DNA of 64,000 nucleotides from Fagopyrum homotropicum (GCA_033239125.1 BSWB01000006.1:36386001-36450000), one strand, 5' to 3'; counted from the stretch's first letter, positions 11,611-26,855 are shown. Notes: generated from the letters alone by a model not told the origin. Numbers and translations: made by a program.

Positions 11611-11701
11611 TCACTGGGGTGGTCCAGATGGACCACCAGGACCCTCCTCCGGCGGGTAAGGGAAATGGCTGAAGAAGTGCTCCTGCCAGCGGTGAAGGGT
11701 G
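11611..11701 (-). pseudogene. F2 env-position ORF, C-terminal fragment
   Basis: The minus strand encodes about 29 residues ending FFSHFPYPPEEGPGGPSGPP and Q before a TGA stop at 11611-11613. This resembles the Pro-rich C-terminus of the A protein (FGRFYDPSFSPFPPPPPPQ). The rest of the gene is separated by the insertion of B. The function of this protein family is unknown. Confidence 0.5.
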
Positions 11702-13364
11702 TGTTAGCATGAAATATTGCGATATTCTAGGCACTTTTTCTAGTCGTTTTTCATCCATTATAGTGTTCATTGATAAGGCATTGAAGCAATTGTTAGCTAG
11801 TTTATCTACATTGTCGATATAGAGGTCTACATAAGCTTTGTGTTGATTATAGGTGAATAAGAGCTAAAACCGAACCAATTGGGAGAGGAAGGAGATGATT
11901 TGAGCACATCCAAGGATTGAGGACACATCAAAGAAGCCAAGGGAGATGCTAGGATGAGGAATGGCACGACACAAAGGAAACTACAAGCAATTTACACTTC
12001 CACGCTCTGAAATATGGTCGTAGAGAAGTCCACGCCCAAAACCACGGTCGTGGATCTTGGCAACATGAATGTGGAGTATTCCAGAGAGTTACACGGTATA
12101 AAGTACGGTCGTGGAAATTGTGAAGAACCGTAATCCACTTCCACGCTCTAAACCACGGCCGTGGAACTCCATAAAACCGTGATTTAGGCGATCTTTTGAC
12201 GAATAAAATATTGACATATCATTTACGTGTATGGGCCGGATGGTTATTTTACCCTTCCGTATAAAAGGGCTGAAGGAGGGAGAATTCTGGACCTTCGCTT
12301 ACGCTCGCTTACACGTGCTTAGGGTTTCATTGGACGTGCGGAGAGTTGCATTTTGCAACGGAGATTTACGAAGGCTTGAAGATTTAGAAGTTGCGCCTTT
12401 TATTCCTAGGTTTGATTAGAAGACGGTTTGATATCCCGTTCTTCGTTCTTATCAAGGATAGTTATTGGTTTGTGTTTATTCCGAATCTGATATACATTAT
12501 TACCCTTGATTGTGGATTTGAGATTGATTTGAGATTTATTGAAGGTTTTCATCTTTCATTCTTCTTGAACTTGATTTTGATATTATAATGATTGTTATTG
12601 GCTAAAACCCTTTAGCAATTCTAAGGTGAAGGGTTAATAGTTGTGGCTTAGATGATGATAGATCGATCGTAAACGGATTGGATCCTGAGAGTTAGAGAGA
12701 TTCGCCGACGAACCAAAAAAACACGGTCTGTTCTTGAGGTTCCACGGCCGTGGAACTCAAGATCTACCCGTGATTTACCCCAGTTTACGAACCTTGCTTT
12801 TACTTTAATCCAAAGTTATAGATTTGCTTTAATCTATTCTTGGCTTGCCCTTTTCTAGGTAGTAGTGAAGCCTCAACAACCTCTACTTCGATTTCGAATG
12901 TCACAACCTTAATCGGTTTAGTTAGTCTTGATCCTTGGGTTACAAGTTTGGGTATTTGATATTAATTCTTGTCTTTAGATCCTTTCTATTACTGAAGCCT
13001 CAACAACCTTTATAGAGAGTGTCTTTAGATAAGTCATATAAAGCCTTGGAACTTCACCGTACATTGCTTTACCTTAGCATACCTTTGCAACTCTTAACTC
13101 TGTCCTTAGTTCTTTAGTATATCTTGAATCGATTACCACAATTAGACACCTGGATCTTTAGGGTTGCTGTTTTCCCAATACTTGCAAAGCTCATACATTT
13201 ACTTGCTTGACAATTTACAAACTGAATTTGTTCCCCCCAAATCCCTGTGTTCGATACTCTGGAATTCTTGCTTGACTACGTCGATCCGTACATTGCGGGT
13301 TCTCTTTCTTGATTCTAGTTTTATAAATTTAAGACTTATTTGCACGCACGCTAAGTTGCGAACA
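11702..13364 (+). repeat. 5' LTR of B (1663 bp)
   Basis: It runs from TGTTAGCATG to GTTGCGAACA, just before the tRNA-Asp primer site. CCACGGCCGTGG-type motifs cluster at 12000-12185, a TATA box lies at 12260-12267, and further motif copies occur at 12720-12775 in the presumed transcribed part. The LTR is clearly related to that of A but diverged. The open frames inside it have no protein support. Confidence 0.85.
12260..12267 (+). promoter_or_regulatory. TATA box in the B 5' LTR
   Basis: TATAAAAG lies 75 bp downstream of the motif cluster at 12000-12185. The equivalent box in A is TATAAAAA at 49538-49545. Plant LTR promoters normally have a TATA box at the U3-R border (established); the exact transcription start cannot be seen. 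Confidence 0.6.
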
Positions 13365-13370
13365 AGTTTT

Positions 13371-13389
13371 TGGCGCCGTTGCCGGGGAT
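13371..13389 (+). other. Primer binding site of B (tRNA-Asp)
   Basis: TGGCGCCGTTGCCGGGGAT starts 6 bp after the LTR end and complements the 3' end of plant tRNA-Asp, the primer usual for Athila elements. The same 19 bases are in A and in both C copies. Confidence 0.85.
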
Positions 13390-13489
13390 TTGGTTTAGGC
13401 CGAATTCGGTTATCGGTTGTCAAGCTTGGGAGCTTGCTCTTGTTATTTGATATCTCTTTTGAGTGATATTTGCAGGTTACTTTAGGTTT

Positions 13490-15525
13490 ATGCACAGGTC
13501 TAGGAACAACAAAGACCTCTTACCTCTTGATCAAGAACTTGAGAAGACTTTGAGGAAGAAACTCAAAGAAAGAAAGATGGCTGAAGAAAAAGAGCGGGAT
13601 TATCAAACAGAATTAACGGAATCCGAAGCTCAACTTAGATGGAGCAAGAAGACTCGCAAGGAAGAATCGGACCGTCATCAATCAAAAATTGATGAGCTAT
13701 CGGACATGATGTTTCAAATGAGGCTGGAATTAAGCGACCTCAAGAAGAAGGAGAGGAGGAAACTAACAAGATCGGTTAGAGCCAACTCATCCGATGAGGA
13801 TAGCGACTCCTCCATGCCATCTCTTGAAGACCTTAACCCGACGGTCAACATGAATCAATTTAATCCAAGACAAAGACTGACTGCCAACTATCGTGTCCCG
13901 GTTGGGGGCGCGCGAGCCGCTCGTGTGGAAGAAGAGCCAAGAACTCTTGGCCAAAGGATGGATCCAATTTAGCAACCACGCCATCTAGGTGTGAACTTTG
14001 ATGCTGATGATATGCAAGGGTTTAGCTTCAACCCACAAGTTATTACCATTGTTCGCCAAAGTCAGTTTGGAGGAACGAGTAGCGAATCCCCACATCAACA
14101 TTTACAGAATTTTGAGATCTTGATGGAGACAATGAAGCCAAAGAATGCAACCACCAACAACTACAAGATTAAGCCGTTCTTCTTCTCCTTGATAGGGAAA
14201 GCTTTATCTTGGTATCAAGCTCTTCCAAATGGAAGACTCAACACATGGGAGGATCTTTCTTCGTAGTTCTTCACCAAATTCTTTCCGCCATCTAAAACGG
14301 CGGAGTTGAGAGGTAAGATTAATGCATTTTCTATGAGATCTAACGAAAGTTTGTTTCAATCTTGGGAAAGATTTCAGGATTTACTATTGGATTGCCCACA
14401 CCATGGAATTTCCAAGTTGTAGCTATTGGAGATATACTATAAGGGGCTGGATATGGAAACACAATTCAAGCTCCAATCCCTTTCATGTGGTACATTCATG
14501 GACATGAGGGAAGATGACGCTTGGGACTTCATTGAGAAGCAAGCCCGAGTCATTGAGAAGTATTCTCACCGGAAAGTAGAAGCAAATCATGTGGAGCAAG
14601 GAGCAAAGCTATCACAAGCCACTCAAACTCAAATCTTTTCACTCAATACCGAGATTAAAGAATTGAAGGAAGCCATTAAAACCAACTTTCCAAAGCAAAA
14701 AGGGCAAGATGTGGGTTATTTGGGAAACAACAATAACCACAATGGGAATGAGAATACAAACCACAACAACCGGAACAATTGGAACAACAATAACAACAAT
14801 CGGAATAACAATTGGAACAACAATAGGGGTTCAAACAACAACAATTGGCGTTCCAACCAACAACAATTCCGGTAATTCTTATCCCAATTCAGGAAATTCA
14901 CTAACTTCACCTTCTTCTTCTTCCATTCCTTTGAAAATTCAGGAACAAGCATCTAATATTGGAAGCACTTCGGGGAAAGAGAAGCCCGATCCCATGTTGG
15001 AAACAATTTTGGGAAAGCTTCAAGGATTGGAGAGTCACATCATTAAGGTCGATGATCACATTACTAAGGTTGATAAAGCCCAAAAGGTTTCAGAAAACCA
15101 AATGTTTAGCCATGCTGAGGAAGTTCCTAGGAATCAAGGAAAACTTCCAGAAAAGACGGAGGATAACCCAAAAGGAAGGGTGATGGCTATCACAACTAGG
15201 AGCGGAGCAACAACCACCGACCCGCAGCCTAAGTTTGTGGAAGTTCCCGTCGAGAAGGAAAAAGAAAAGGGGAAGGAGAAGGAAGACATCTACGTTCCTC
15301 CTCCAGCTTTCAAACCTCCCCTACCATTCCCACAGTCTAGAGCAAGAACGCGTCTAGACAAGCAATTCGGTAAGTTTATTGAACTCATGGGCAAACTACA
15401 TATTAATATACCTTTCATTGATGCAATTGTAGGTATGCCAGCTTATGGGAAGTTCTTAAAGGAGATCCTCTCTAACAAGATGAAATTAGAGGATTTTGGA
15501 GAGGTCAAGATGAGTTCGGATTCGT
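13490..15525 (+). pseudogene. gag: B gag pseudogene
   Basis: The start is set at 13490 because A (50851) and C2 (35851) begin with the same M-[HR]-[RK]-[ST]-R sequence at the same distance from the primer site. An N-terminal charged helical region is followed by the gag core (IKPFFFSLIGKALSWYQALP) and an Asn-rich tail; no CCHC zinc knuckle is visible. In-frame stops occur at 13970, 14264 and about 14418. A one-base insertion at about 14870, in the Asn-rich region, shifts the frame. A 73-bp deletion relative to A joins the gag end directly to the protease at about 15526, with GGA at both deletion ends. Confidence 0.8.
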
Positions 15526-18500
15526 CGGAGTGGGAGATGTCACATATGATGCATTATGTGATTTAGGAGCAAGCGTGAGCATCATTCCGCTTGCCTTATG
15601 CAGGAAGATCGGTTTAGGCGAACCTAAACCGGTGAAGATGACGTTATACATGGCGGATCGATCCATAATTCGTCCCGTCGGCATAGTTGAAGACGTCCCG
15701 GTCAAGCTCGGTAAGTTCTATGTTCCTACAGATTTTGTTGTGCTTGACATTCCTACAGATAGTCCGGTCCCGATCATACTCGGAAGACCGTTTCTTGCAA
15801 CATCCGGTTGTATGGTTGATTGCAAGAATGCTAGACTCGCCTTCGACATAGGAGAAGAAAAGGTAGAGTTCGTTCTCTCCACTTTGGTGAAGGAACCAGA
15901 TTTTGACGAAGATATATTCAACATCCATGACGAAGAGCTATCTAGAGAGGAGGTAAGTTCGATTCTCTTCAAAGATCCCTTGCAAAAGGTTATCTCTATG
16001 AGCATTATGGATATAGGGGAAGAAGAGGAATGCAATGAGGAAATTGAAGCTTTAGAGAAGCAAAAAGAAGTGTATGAAGAAGAATTTGAGAAACTCTACG
16101 ATGGGTCAGAAAACGTAAGAAATCACGGCCAGTCGTGCTATTCCACGGCCATGGAATCCACCAACATGACCGTAATTAGCTATTCAGAGGACTCCAGTAA
16201 GTTACACGGCCAAAACTACGGCCGTGGAACAAACAGAGGCACCGTAATTGATTTCCACGCCCAAAACCACGGCCGTGGAGGAAACAGGGGAGCCGTAATT
16301 TTGGGTGAATTTGAAGGAAATTGTGTTTTCTCCGCCACTTCTTTTGATTCTTCTCCAACAACTTCTACATCCTCAAGAGCCATTAGAGAGTCCTATAGTG
16401 ATAGAATTGAAGCCACTTCCCGCACATCTAAGGTACGCATTTCTAGGACCTAATTCTACCTTTCCGGTAATCGTTAGTTCGGATTTGAGTATAGATGAAC
16501 ATAGTAAGCTTATGGTTGTTCTTAAGAAACATAGGAAAGCCTTAGGATATACTATAGAGGATCTAGTAGGAATCAAACCTTTACTATGCATGCATAAGAT
16601 CCTAATGGAAGAAGACTTTAGAACTTCGCGACAACCTCAAAGGCGGTTAAATCCGACCATGAAAGAGGTTGTCAAGAAGGAAATTCTTAAACTACTTGAT
16701 GCAGGTATCATCTATCCTATCTCCGATAGCAAATGGGTGACTCCCGTACAGGTAGTTCCAAAGAAGGGAGGAATGACGGTCATTACCAACAAGAACAATG
16801 AGCTTATTCCTACGCGAACCGTTACAGGATGGAGGATGTGCATAGACTACCGCAAGCTAAACAACGCAACGAGGAAGGATCACTTCCCACTACCCTTCAT
16901 CGACCAAATGCTTGAGAGGTTAGCACAACACTCACACTTTTGCTATCTTGACGGTTATAGTGGTTTCTTTCAGATCCCGATACATCCGGACGATCAAGAG
17001 AAGACCACATTCACGTGCCCGTGGGGTACGTTTGCTTATAGGAGAATGCCGTTTGGGCTTTGCAACGCCCCAGCCACCTTTCAAAGGTGCATGATGGCTA
17101 TCTTCTCGGAGTACATAGAGGACATCATGGAGGTTTTTATGGATGACTTTTCTGTTTATGGTTCCTCTTTCGATAATTGTCTTTCTAACCTTGCTCTTGT
17201 GCTACAAAGGTGTGAAAACACTAACCTAGTTCTTAATTGGGAGAAGTGTCAATTTATGGTGAAAGAAGGCATTGTATTAGGACACTTAATCTATAGTAGA
17301 GGGATTAAAGTGGATAAGGCTAAGATAGAGACTATAGAAAGGCTTCCTCCCCCAACTTCGGTGAAAGGGATAAGAAGTTTTCTAGGACATGTTGGATTTT
17401 ATAGACGTTTATAAAGGACTTCTCTAAGATATCAAAGCCGCTTACTAATCTATTGATGAAGGATGCAGTTTTTTATTTTTCGCAAGAATGTTTAGATGCG
17501 TTTAATAAGATTCGGGAAGCTCTAATCTCAGCCCCGATTATTCAACCTCCGGATTGGAATCTTCCATTCGAGGTTATGTGTGACGCAAGTGACGTGGCTA
17601 TAGGAGCTGTGCTTGGGCAAAGAAAGGGAGGACGAACCCAGGCTATCTACTACGCTAGCAAGACGCTAGATGAAGCGCAGCTCAACTACGCCACTACCGA
17701 GAAAGAACTATTAGCAATTGTATATTCATTTGAAAAGTTTCGCTCTTATCTTGTAGGTGAAAAGGTGATTGTGTACACGGATCATGCTGCGATCCGGTAT
17801 TTGCTTGTAAAGAAGGATGCGAAGCCAAGGCTAATTAGATGGATTCTTCTCCTACAAGAATTCGATCTAGAGATCAGTGACAAGATAGGTTCGGAAAATT
17901 CTGTTGCGGATCATTTGAGTCGTCTACCACATCTTGAGGACGACAATCTACTATAGATGACTCCTTTCCGGACGAACATTTACATATCATAGAGGAGTGC
18001 ATCGACGTGATCACCAAAGGTAATGAACCATGGTTTGCTGATTTTGTTAACTATTTGGTTTGCCAGGAATTACCACCCGAATTATCCTACGCACAAAGAA
18101 AGAAGTTCTTTAAGGATGTTCGGGAATACTTTTGGAATGAACCCCTCCTCTTTAAGAGAGGTCCTGACGGCATCATTCGACGATCTGTGCCGGAAGACGA
18201 GATGCAAAGTGTCATCCGTCATTGTCATTCACTACCGTGTGGAGGACACGCTAGTTCGAACAAGACTAGTGCTAAGGTATTGCAATCTGGATTCTTTTGG
18301 CCTACTTTATTTAAAGATGCGCAAACCTTTGTTTCCTGCTGCGATGCTTGTCAAAGAACAGGGAACATATCTAGGAGAAACGAGATGCCTCTTAACAACA
18401 TTCAAGAGGTGGAGATCTTTGACATTTGGGGAGTAGACTTCATTGGACCTTTCCCATCATCTTGTGGAAACCAATAAATACTTTTAGCCGTAGATTATGT

Positions 18501-18841
18501 TTCGAGATGGGTTGAAGCAATTGCCTCTCCTACTAACGATGCCATGGTTGTGGTTAAGTTCTTTAACAAGACCATTTTCCCACGATTTGGGACACCACGG
18601 ACTATCATTAGTGATGGAGGCTCTCACTTCATTTCCCGACGATTCGAAGCTCTATTAGCTAAGTATGGGGTGACTCACAAGATCGCCACCCCTTATAATC
18701 CACAAACTAGTGAACAAATGGAGATCTCGAACCGGGAGATTAAAGGAATTCTAGAGAAGACAGTTTCAAGGACAAGGAAGAATTGGTCTTTGAAGCTAGA
18801 TGACGCATTATGGGCATACCGGACTGCGTATAAGAATCTCA
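15526..18841 (+). pseudogene. pol: B pol pseudogene, 5' part: protease, RT, RNase H, integrase N-terminal half
   Basis: 15530-16453 encodes the aspartic protease (DLGASVSIIP, IILGRPFLATSG) and the PR-RT linker, where 16110-16300 holds CACGGCCGTGG motifs that are translated as HGRG-like residues. RT is read from about 16390 to 17414 (catalytic FMDDFS) and is broken by a one-base loss at about 17411. RNase H follows (17420-17956; CDASD, YTDH, a stop at 17954), then the integrase zinc finger (18007-18477; CDACQR) with a TAC to TAA stop at 18475, and the core to 18841. The D solo LTR interrupts the integrase at 18842; TCTCA is the duplicated target. Confidence 0.85.
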
Positions 18842-21156
<2,315 letters not shown>

Positions 21157-21261
21157 TCTCATAGGTACGACGCCATACAACCTTGTGTATGGGAAGTCTT
21201 GTCACTTGCCGGTAGAATTAGAGCATAAGGCGTATTGGACAATAAACTGGTTGAACTTCAG
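21157..21261 (+). pseudogene. pol: B integrase fragment between D and C (copy 1)
   Basis: This 105-bp stretch encodes the integrase segment with VYGKSCHLPVELEHKAYW. It starts with the right TCTCA duplicate of D and ends with TTCAG (21257-21261), the left target duplicate of C. A second, slightly diverged copy is at 33989-34093. Confidence 0.85.
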
Positions 21262-22892
21262 TGATGACATGAATTATATACCATTATATTCATGCATATT
21301 GTAGAAGATTGTCTCAGTTTGCCTTGCATTTAGAGAGATTTTGTGTGCCTTTTATGTTCTATTCAATCATTTGTCAGAAATAGAGGTCTACACGAGTTTT
21401 TGATGAATTATAGGTAAATGGAGTGGAATTGAAAGCAAAAGCGGAGCAAGGAGCATCTAAGGATGTTAGGAAAGCTAAATGAGTCTTAGAGGGATCACAA
21501 AGAGCTAAGGAATTGCAAAGGAGAAGCATAGAAGACGAGCCAAAAGAAGAGCACTTTCTGTTGAAGAAAATCGTGCCAATATACACATAAATCGGACGAT
21601 TTTCTTCCCTAGAGATCGAACGGTTTTGTGTATAAATCGACTGGGTCGATTTCCTTTGTTTTTCGGCCAAATGAGAAGACGACACAAAGCCCAATTCTTT
21701 TGGGCTAGAGGAGAGTTTTTCCAAACGGCCCACTTGCAAGAAACTATAGGTGAGAACCCTAGGAACGAAAACGAGGAGGCTGCAGCGGGAAATCTTTACA
21801 GGTATGAGAGAGATTGGAGATTCTTGGAGAAGGATTGAAGGACTTTTTGACGGGAAGCCAATCTTGATTCTTGTTTGTGAGATTTCTTTATCCATTGAAG
21901 CAATTGTGGTTTTTGAACACGTAATTGAGTTACTTAAGAGATACATTGATCAGTTTTGACGATTATTTACAGATTTGAAGGTTATTGAGTTTTTATTCAA
22001 GAATCGGGTTTATTTGCAATATTTCACTCAATCCTTGATTTGATTTGATTATGAAAATGGTTGGCTAAAACACTTGTGATTCTGGGGAGAATAGTTGATG
22101 ATTAAGGCTTAGATGATGATAGACTGAACTCATTCAAACATTAGGACCCTGAGAGTTTAGATTTTAGTTTTGCGACAACAGGAAAATCGGACTGTTCTTG
22201 GGTAAATCGGCTGATTTCCTTATGAACAACACGATTTATTCTTCTGACGAACTTTAATTGAATCAATCTTTATCCAAAATTAATCCTTGCCTAAATCCCA
22301 ACATTGATTAACCTTTTTAACCTCTAATAGAGTGTATGAAGAGATTTCAAACTTGATTCTAGATTTAATAGATTAAGGTTATAAGATTTGAGTAATAAAG
22401 AGACTCAACATCCTTTATTAAGATTCCAAGTGTGCTTTCTAATCTTTACTTTGGAGAGTCATATCCTGGAGTTTTAGATAATTAGTTTGAACATAATTCT
22501 TGTCTTTAGATCTTTCTATATTGCAGCCTCAACAACCCTTATAGAGAGAACCTTTAGATTAGTTATATAGGTTTCGGAACTTCAGCGTACGATATCTACC
22601 TTTGAACATTTAATCTTGGCAATATAAACTCTGTCCTTATATCTATAGAAGTGTCTTGAATCGAAAGCCGAAATCGGATACTTGAATCCTTGGAATCATT
22701 TTACCCTTTACTAATCACAAAAGCTTTTGCATTTTCGCTAGATAATTGAATTTGAATTTATTCTCACCAAATCCCTGAGTTCGACTCTGGAATTCTTACC
22801 TTACTACAGCCGATCCGTACACTGCGGGTTCGCTTTGCCTTGAGTTCTAGATATAAATTTAAGACTTTGACGTGCACCTTTTCGGGCGAACA
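21262..22892 (+). repeat. 5' LTR of C1 (1631 bp)
   Basis: Ends are TGATGACATG and GGGCGAACA. AAATCGNNCGATTT-type motifs lie at 21570-21656 and 22190-22250. A weak TATAAAT at 21631 overlaps the first cluster; the C2 3' LTR has TAGAAAT there, so its role is uncertain. It shares several bases with the C2 3' LTR that differ in the C2 5' LTR. Confidence 0.85.
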
Positions 22893-22898
22893 AGTTTT

Positions 22899-22917
22899 TG
22901 GCGCCGTTGCCGGGGAT
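22899..22917 (+). other. Primer binding site of C1 (tRNA-Asp)
   Basis: TGGCGCCGTTGCCGGGGAT lies 6 bp after the LTR. It is identical to the sites in A, B and C2. Confidence 0.85.
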
Positions 22918-23019
22918 TTGGTCTAGACCAAATTCGGTTTTCGGTTGTCTAGCTTGAGAGCTCTTGCTCTTGTGATTTGATTTGTCTACTTGAATGATCT
23001 TTGCAGGATCTTTAGGTAT

Positions 23020-24907
23020 ATGCGAAAGACTAGATCCACTAAAGATCTAGTTCCTTTCGATCCCGAATTGGAGAAAACCTTGAGAAGAAAGTTGAAGGAA
23101 AAGAAAATTGCTAAGAATAATGAGAAAAACCTCCAGGCTAAACTGAACGAAGCTCAACGCCAACTTCAGTTGAGTGAAAAAGCACGAAAAGATGTTGAAA
23201 CGAGTCATCAATTTCAGATTGATGAACTAAGAGCTATGATGTTGGACATGAAGTTGGAATTGAACGAATCCAGGAAGAAGTAGAAAGTCAAGACGCCAAC
23301 TAAATCCATTAGAAATGACTCATCCGATGATGAAGAGATTGATCCGGACATGCCGGAACTTGAGGAAATCGATTCATTACTTCGTCCTGTTCAAAACACC
23401 CCAAAACCACGGGTTGTTCCTCGCCTCCCAACTAGAGATGTGAGAGTTGCTAATGAAGGTGATAGGCCCCGAACTTTGGGGCAACGGATGGACCCAATTC
23501 AGCAACCACGCCGTCTAGGTGTGGATTTCGGAGCTGAAGACATCCAAGAGTTTAGCTTCTCACCACAAGTCATCACCATGGTTCGCCAAAGTCAATATGG
23601 CGGAGCAAGTACTGAATCTCCACATCAACACTTGCAGAATTTCGAAATTCTCATGGAGACTATGAAGCCGAAGAAGGCTACTACAAGCAATTACAAGATC
23701 AAACCGTTCTTCTTTTCTTTGAAGGACAAGGCTCTAGCTTGGTACCAAACACTTCCAGCTGCCAAACTTGCTACATGGGAGGAATTGTCTTCGGAATTCC
23801 TCACTAAGTTCTTTCCGCCATCCAAAACAGCGGAATTGAGAGGTAAGTTAAATGCTTTTTCTATGAAACCTAACGAAAGCTTGTTTCAATCTTGGGAAAG
23901 GTTTCAAGATCTCTTGTTGGATTGCCCACACCACGGCATTTCAAAGCTGGAATTATTGGAGATTTACTATAAGGCATTGGATGTGGAAACACAATTCAAC
24001 CTTCAATCTCTCTCTTGTGGCACATTCATGGACATGAGAGAGGATGGTGCTTGGGACTTCATTGAGAAGCAAGCCCAAGTGATTGAGAAGTATTCCCACC
24101 GGAAGGTGGACTCAAATAGCCGGAATCAAGGCGATTCGGGAGCTAAGTTGATACAAGCTGCTCAAACACAAATATTCTCCCTCAATAATGAGATCAAAGA
24201 GTTGAAGAAAGTGCTCAAAACGAGTCTTCAAAAGACTAAGGAGCAAGAAGCCAACTACATGGGGAGGGACAACAATCAAAGGAATGATAACCGGAACTCC
24301 AATTGGAACAACAACAACAACAATAACAACCGGAACTCCAATTGGAACAACAACAATAGGAACACAAATAACAACAATTGGAGGTCAAATCAGCAAAATC
24401 CAGGTAATCCTTACTCTCATGCTGAAAAGGCTCTAACATCTCCATCTTCTTCTACTCCTTTAATAAGCCAGGAACAATCAAGCGGATCAAACAAACCCGA
24501 TCCCATGCTAGAGACGATCCTAGGCAAACTACAAGGGTTGGAGAGTTATATAACTTCGGTTGATAAAGCTCACAAAGCTTTGGAAAGCCAAGTGTTTAAC
24601 AAGGCCGTAGAAGTTCCAAGAGACCAAGGGAAACTTCCCGGGAAGACGGAAGATAACCCAAAGGGAAGGGTTATGGCGATCACTACTAGGAGTGGTATAA
24701 CAACTATCGATCCTCAACCTAAAGTAGTTGAAACCACCACTAAAGAAGGAGAAGGAAAAGAGAAGGATGATATCTATTTTCCTCCTCCCGCCTACAAACC
24801 ACCTCTACCTTTTCCTCAATCTAGAGCGCGTGCACGCCTAGATAAACATTTTGGTAAGTTTGTTGAACTTATTAGTAAGCTGCATATTAATATACCTTTT
24901 ATGGATG
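23020..24907 (+). pseudogene. gag: C1 gag pseudogene (truncated)
   Basis: It starts MRKTRSTKDL at 23020, equivalent to C2 35851. An in-frame TAG at 23281-23283 after ESRKK is shared with C2. The frame is then open from 23350 to the junction, covering the gag core (IKPFFFSLKDKALAWYQTLP), an Asn-rich stretch near 24300-24400 with two fewer Asn codons than C2, and a basic/Pro segment (PPPAYKPPLPFPQSRAR). No zinc knuckle is present. Protease and everything after it are missing because of the junction at 24907. Confidence 0.85.
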
Positions 24908-24908
24908 G

Positions 24909-26337
24909 ACATATATAGAGTAATGCATAAGCACAATCACACATAGGGAAAGATAAACATATCAGCATGCTTTCACTCATTTACCCATTTATTCATCTCA
25001 ATATAATGGTCATTCACTCAAATCGTATAGATATAATATATATGAAACTAGGTGACACGAGGACCGATACATCCTCGCCTCTGAGCCTGCTAGCCAGCCG
25101 TACTAGTATCGGTCACACAATCCGTGTACCCTATGGGAGTGGATTGCGCCCTTCCTGTAAACCGGTCTGGCCTGACATCAGAGAACCTCCCAGACTCCAC
25201 GGCGGGATGAAAGGGAAAGGTTATCACAGCCACGCAGTGGGGCGATTAATAAAACATAGGTCGGTAAATACGACATCACATGCTATTATAGCAAACATAT
25301 AAGGCACACACCACTCATACAAACACCCCATATAAGGATGGTAGCTAAGTAAGTCCTACGGACTTACCTCAATCTCATACAAAATCAACCACGATCACCT
25401 CTACACTGGAGGGACAACACGGCCTATAAAAAGGCATAAAGAGATATATCAACCTCTATTCATCAAAAGGGTCACACCTAGACCCAAAGGGATCCATAAG
25501 GATCATACTCAATCTATGAGCCTCACAACCAACTAAACCTCAATATCTCAGCATAACTCACAATTCCTCAAATCTCAAGGTAGTATCTAATCGACATTCC
25601 TCAATCTCAATTCTAATCCTAATTTAATTAATTAAACTTTAATTAATTAATTAGATTTCCCCATAATAACGTTTTGCCCGTAGGCAATTTCTAAACCCAC
25701 CTGTCATCAGATTTCATCAAACAAACTATCCATAATCACCAGAATAATGTAACGAGCATAATGAAAATTCCAATTATCCATTTTAACCAACTTAAGGTTG
25801 ATTTATACTAACCCGTAATACGGAAAACGAATAAATTCATAACTTATTCGTTACTAACCCGATATACGATCCGAAAGAAGGTACGGACTCCTGGCGATAC
25901 GGGGAGTAAGAGCACAATATGAAACCTTACGTTTGATGACTTGCGGTGGGCCGTCGGCGTTCCGATAGCGGTAAACGGAAGCTTTACCAAAAAGCTAACA
26001 AACGGAAAATAGATTTGTACCACGATGTAGAGGACAAGATAAGGAACTCGTTGTTACAAACGGATTTGAAAATGGATCGAAAATAAACGAATTATGGAAG
26101 GTTGAAGATGGGTTAATACGTTCGCTCTCGGTTGTTCTCGCTTGTTCGCTCTGTAAATGAAGCCATACAATTGAAGAAGATAGGATAAGTAGCAGCCGTA
26201 GCCGCCTTTTCATTTGTTACATATATATATATATAAAATATATTATGTATGAATGTGTAAGTGAAGAAGGCTTGTAGCCGCCTTTTCATTCCTCTGCAAT
26301 TGAAATTCACAATTGCAAATTGTAAATATATACACAG

Positions 26338-26386
<49 letters not shown>

Positions 26387-26855
26387 TAATCCATATTATT
26401 TAATTAAAAAGCGGCTATATTTTTCGGTCTCCAAACTTTATAAAATTGGAAAATAAAATGCGGAATATTGTCGGGATAATTAATCCATAACTATCTCGTA
26501 AAATGGGTATTTCTAAGCCACCTTTCTTAACCGCTAAGAATCGGGATAGCGACTCTTTTAGCCGTTTTGCCTCTTCATGTTATTTCATATCTAGGATATA
26601 TCCGATGTCCTGATCATTTCTCTCAACTGCATTTTTATTAATTGGAGCTCCCAAATGCTCCAAATAACACCGGAGGGTAAAAATAATTACCCGGGGGAAA
26701 AAGTAAAAATTTCCCCAAACGTCCAAAATTACGTCAGGAACATAACGGTGGGACTCATACTCATCACTTGCGAAATCTTCGCGAGTTATATGTTAATTAC
26801 TATCAACGATTAAGTTAATCAACATTAATTAGAATTCAAAATCCTAGCTATTACA
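24909..26855 (-). repeat. 3' LTR of D, truncated at the duplication junction
   Basis: The LTR ends TATTACA at 26855 (its start on the minus strand, TGTAATAGC), preceded on that strand by AAAAAAAAGTTT-complement and AGGGGTGTTTGA, a weak polypurine tract. Its far end is missing; it joins C1 gag at 24907-24909. A palindrome, GTAAGTCC-TAC-GGACTTAC, is at 25349-25367. The (TA)n run is at 26340-26382. Confidence 0.85.

Larger units (their letters stand above)
9550..11701 (-). mobile_element. F2: 3' end of an Athila-like element, minus strand, host of B
   Basis: From right to left: the last codons of an env-position ORF (11701-11611), post-env noncoding DNA with an internal hairpin (11546-11563), terminal hairpin and polypurine tract (11017-10977), and the 3' LTR (10976-9550). 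B is inserted into the env-position ORF at 11702, so the rest of F2 must lie past the right window edge. The open frame at 11074-11460 on the plus strand is antisense noncoding sequence and is not called. Confidence 0.65.
21262..24907 (+). mobile_element. C1: truncated copy of C (5' LTR and gag only)
   Basis: It contains a 5' LTR (21262-22892, 1631 bp, TGATGACATG to GGGCGAACA), a tRNA-Asp primer site (22899-22917) and gag, ending abruptly at 24907 in the gag-protease region. There it is fused to the interior of a D LTR. It is the tandem-duplication partner of 34094-37744. C1 and C2 share the first gag nonsense codon, which must predate the duplication. Confidence 0.85.

Noticed and set aside
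13371..13389. tRNA-like sequence GGCGCCGTTGCCGGGG repeated at 13371, 22899, 35730 and 50756
   Set aside because: It is the primer binding site complementary to tRNA-Asp, not a tRNA gene; no cloverleaf is present.
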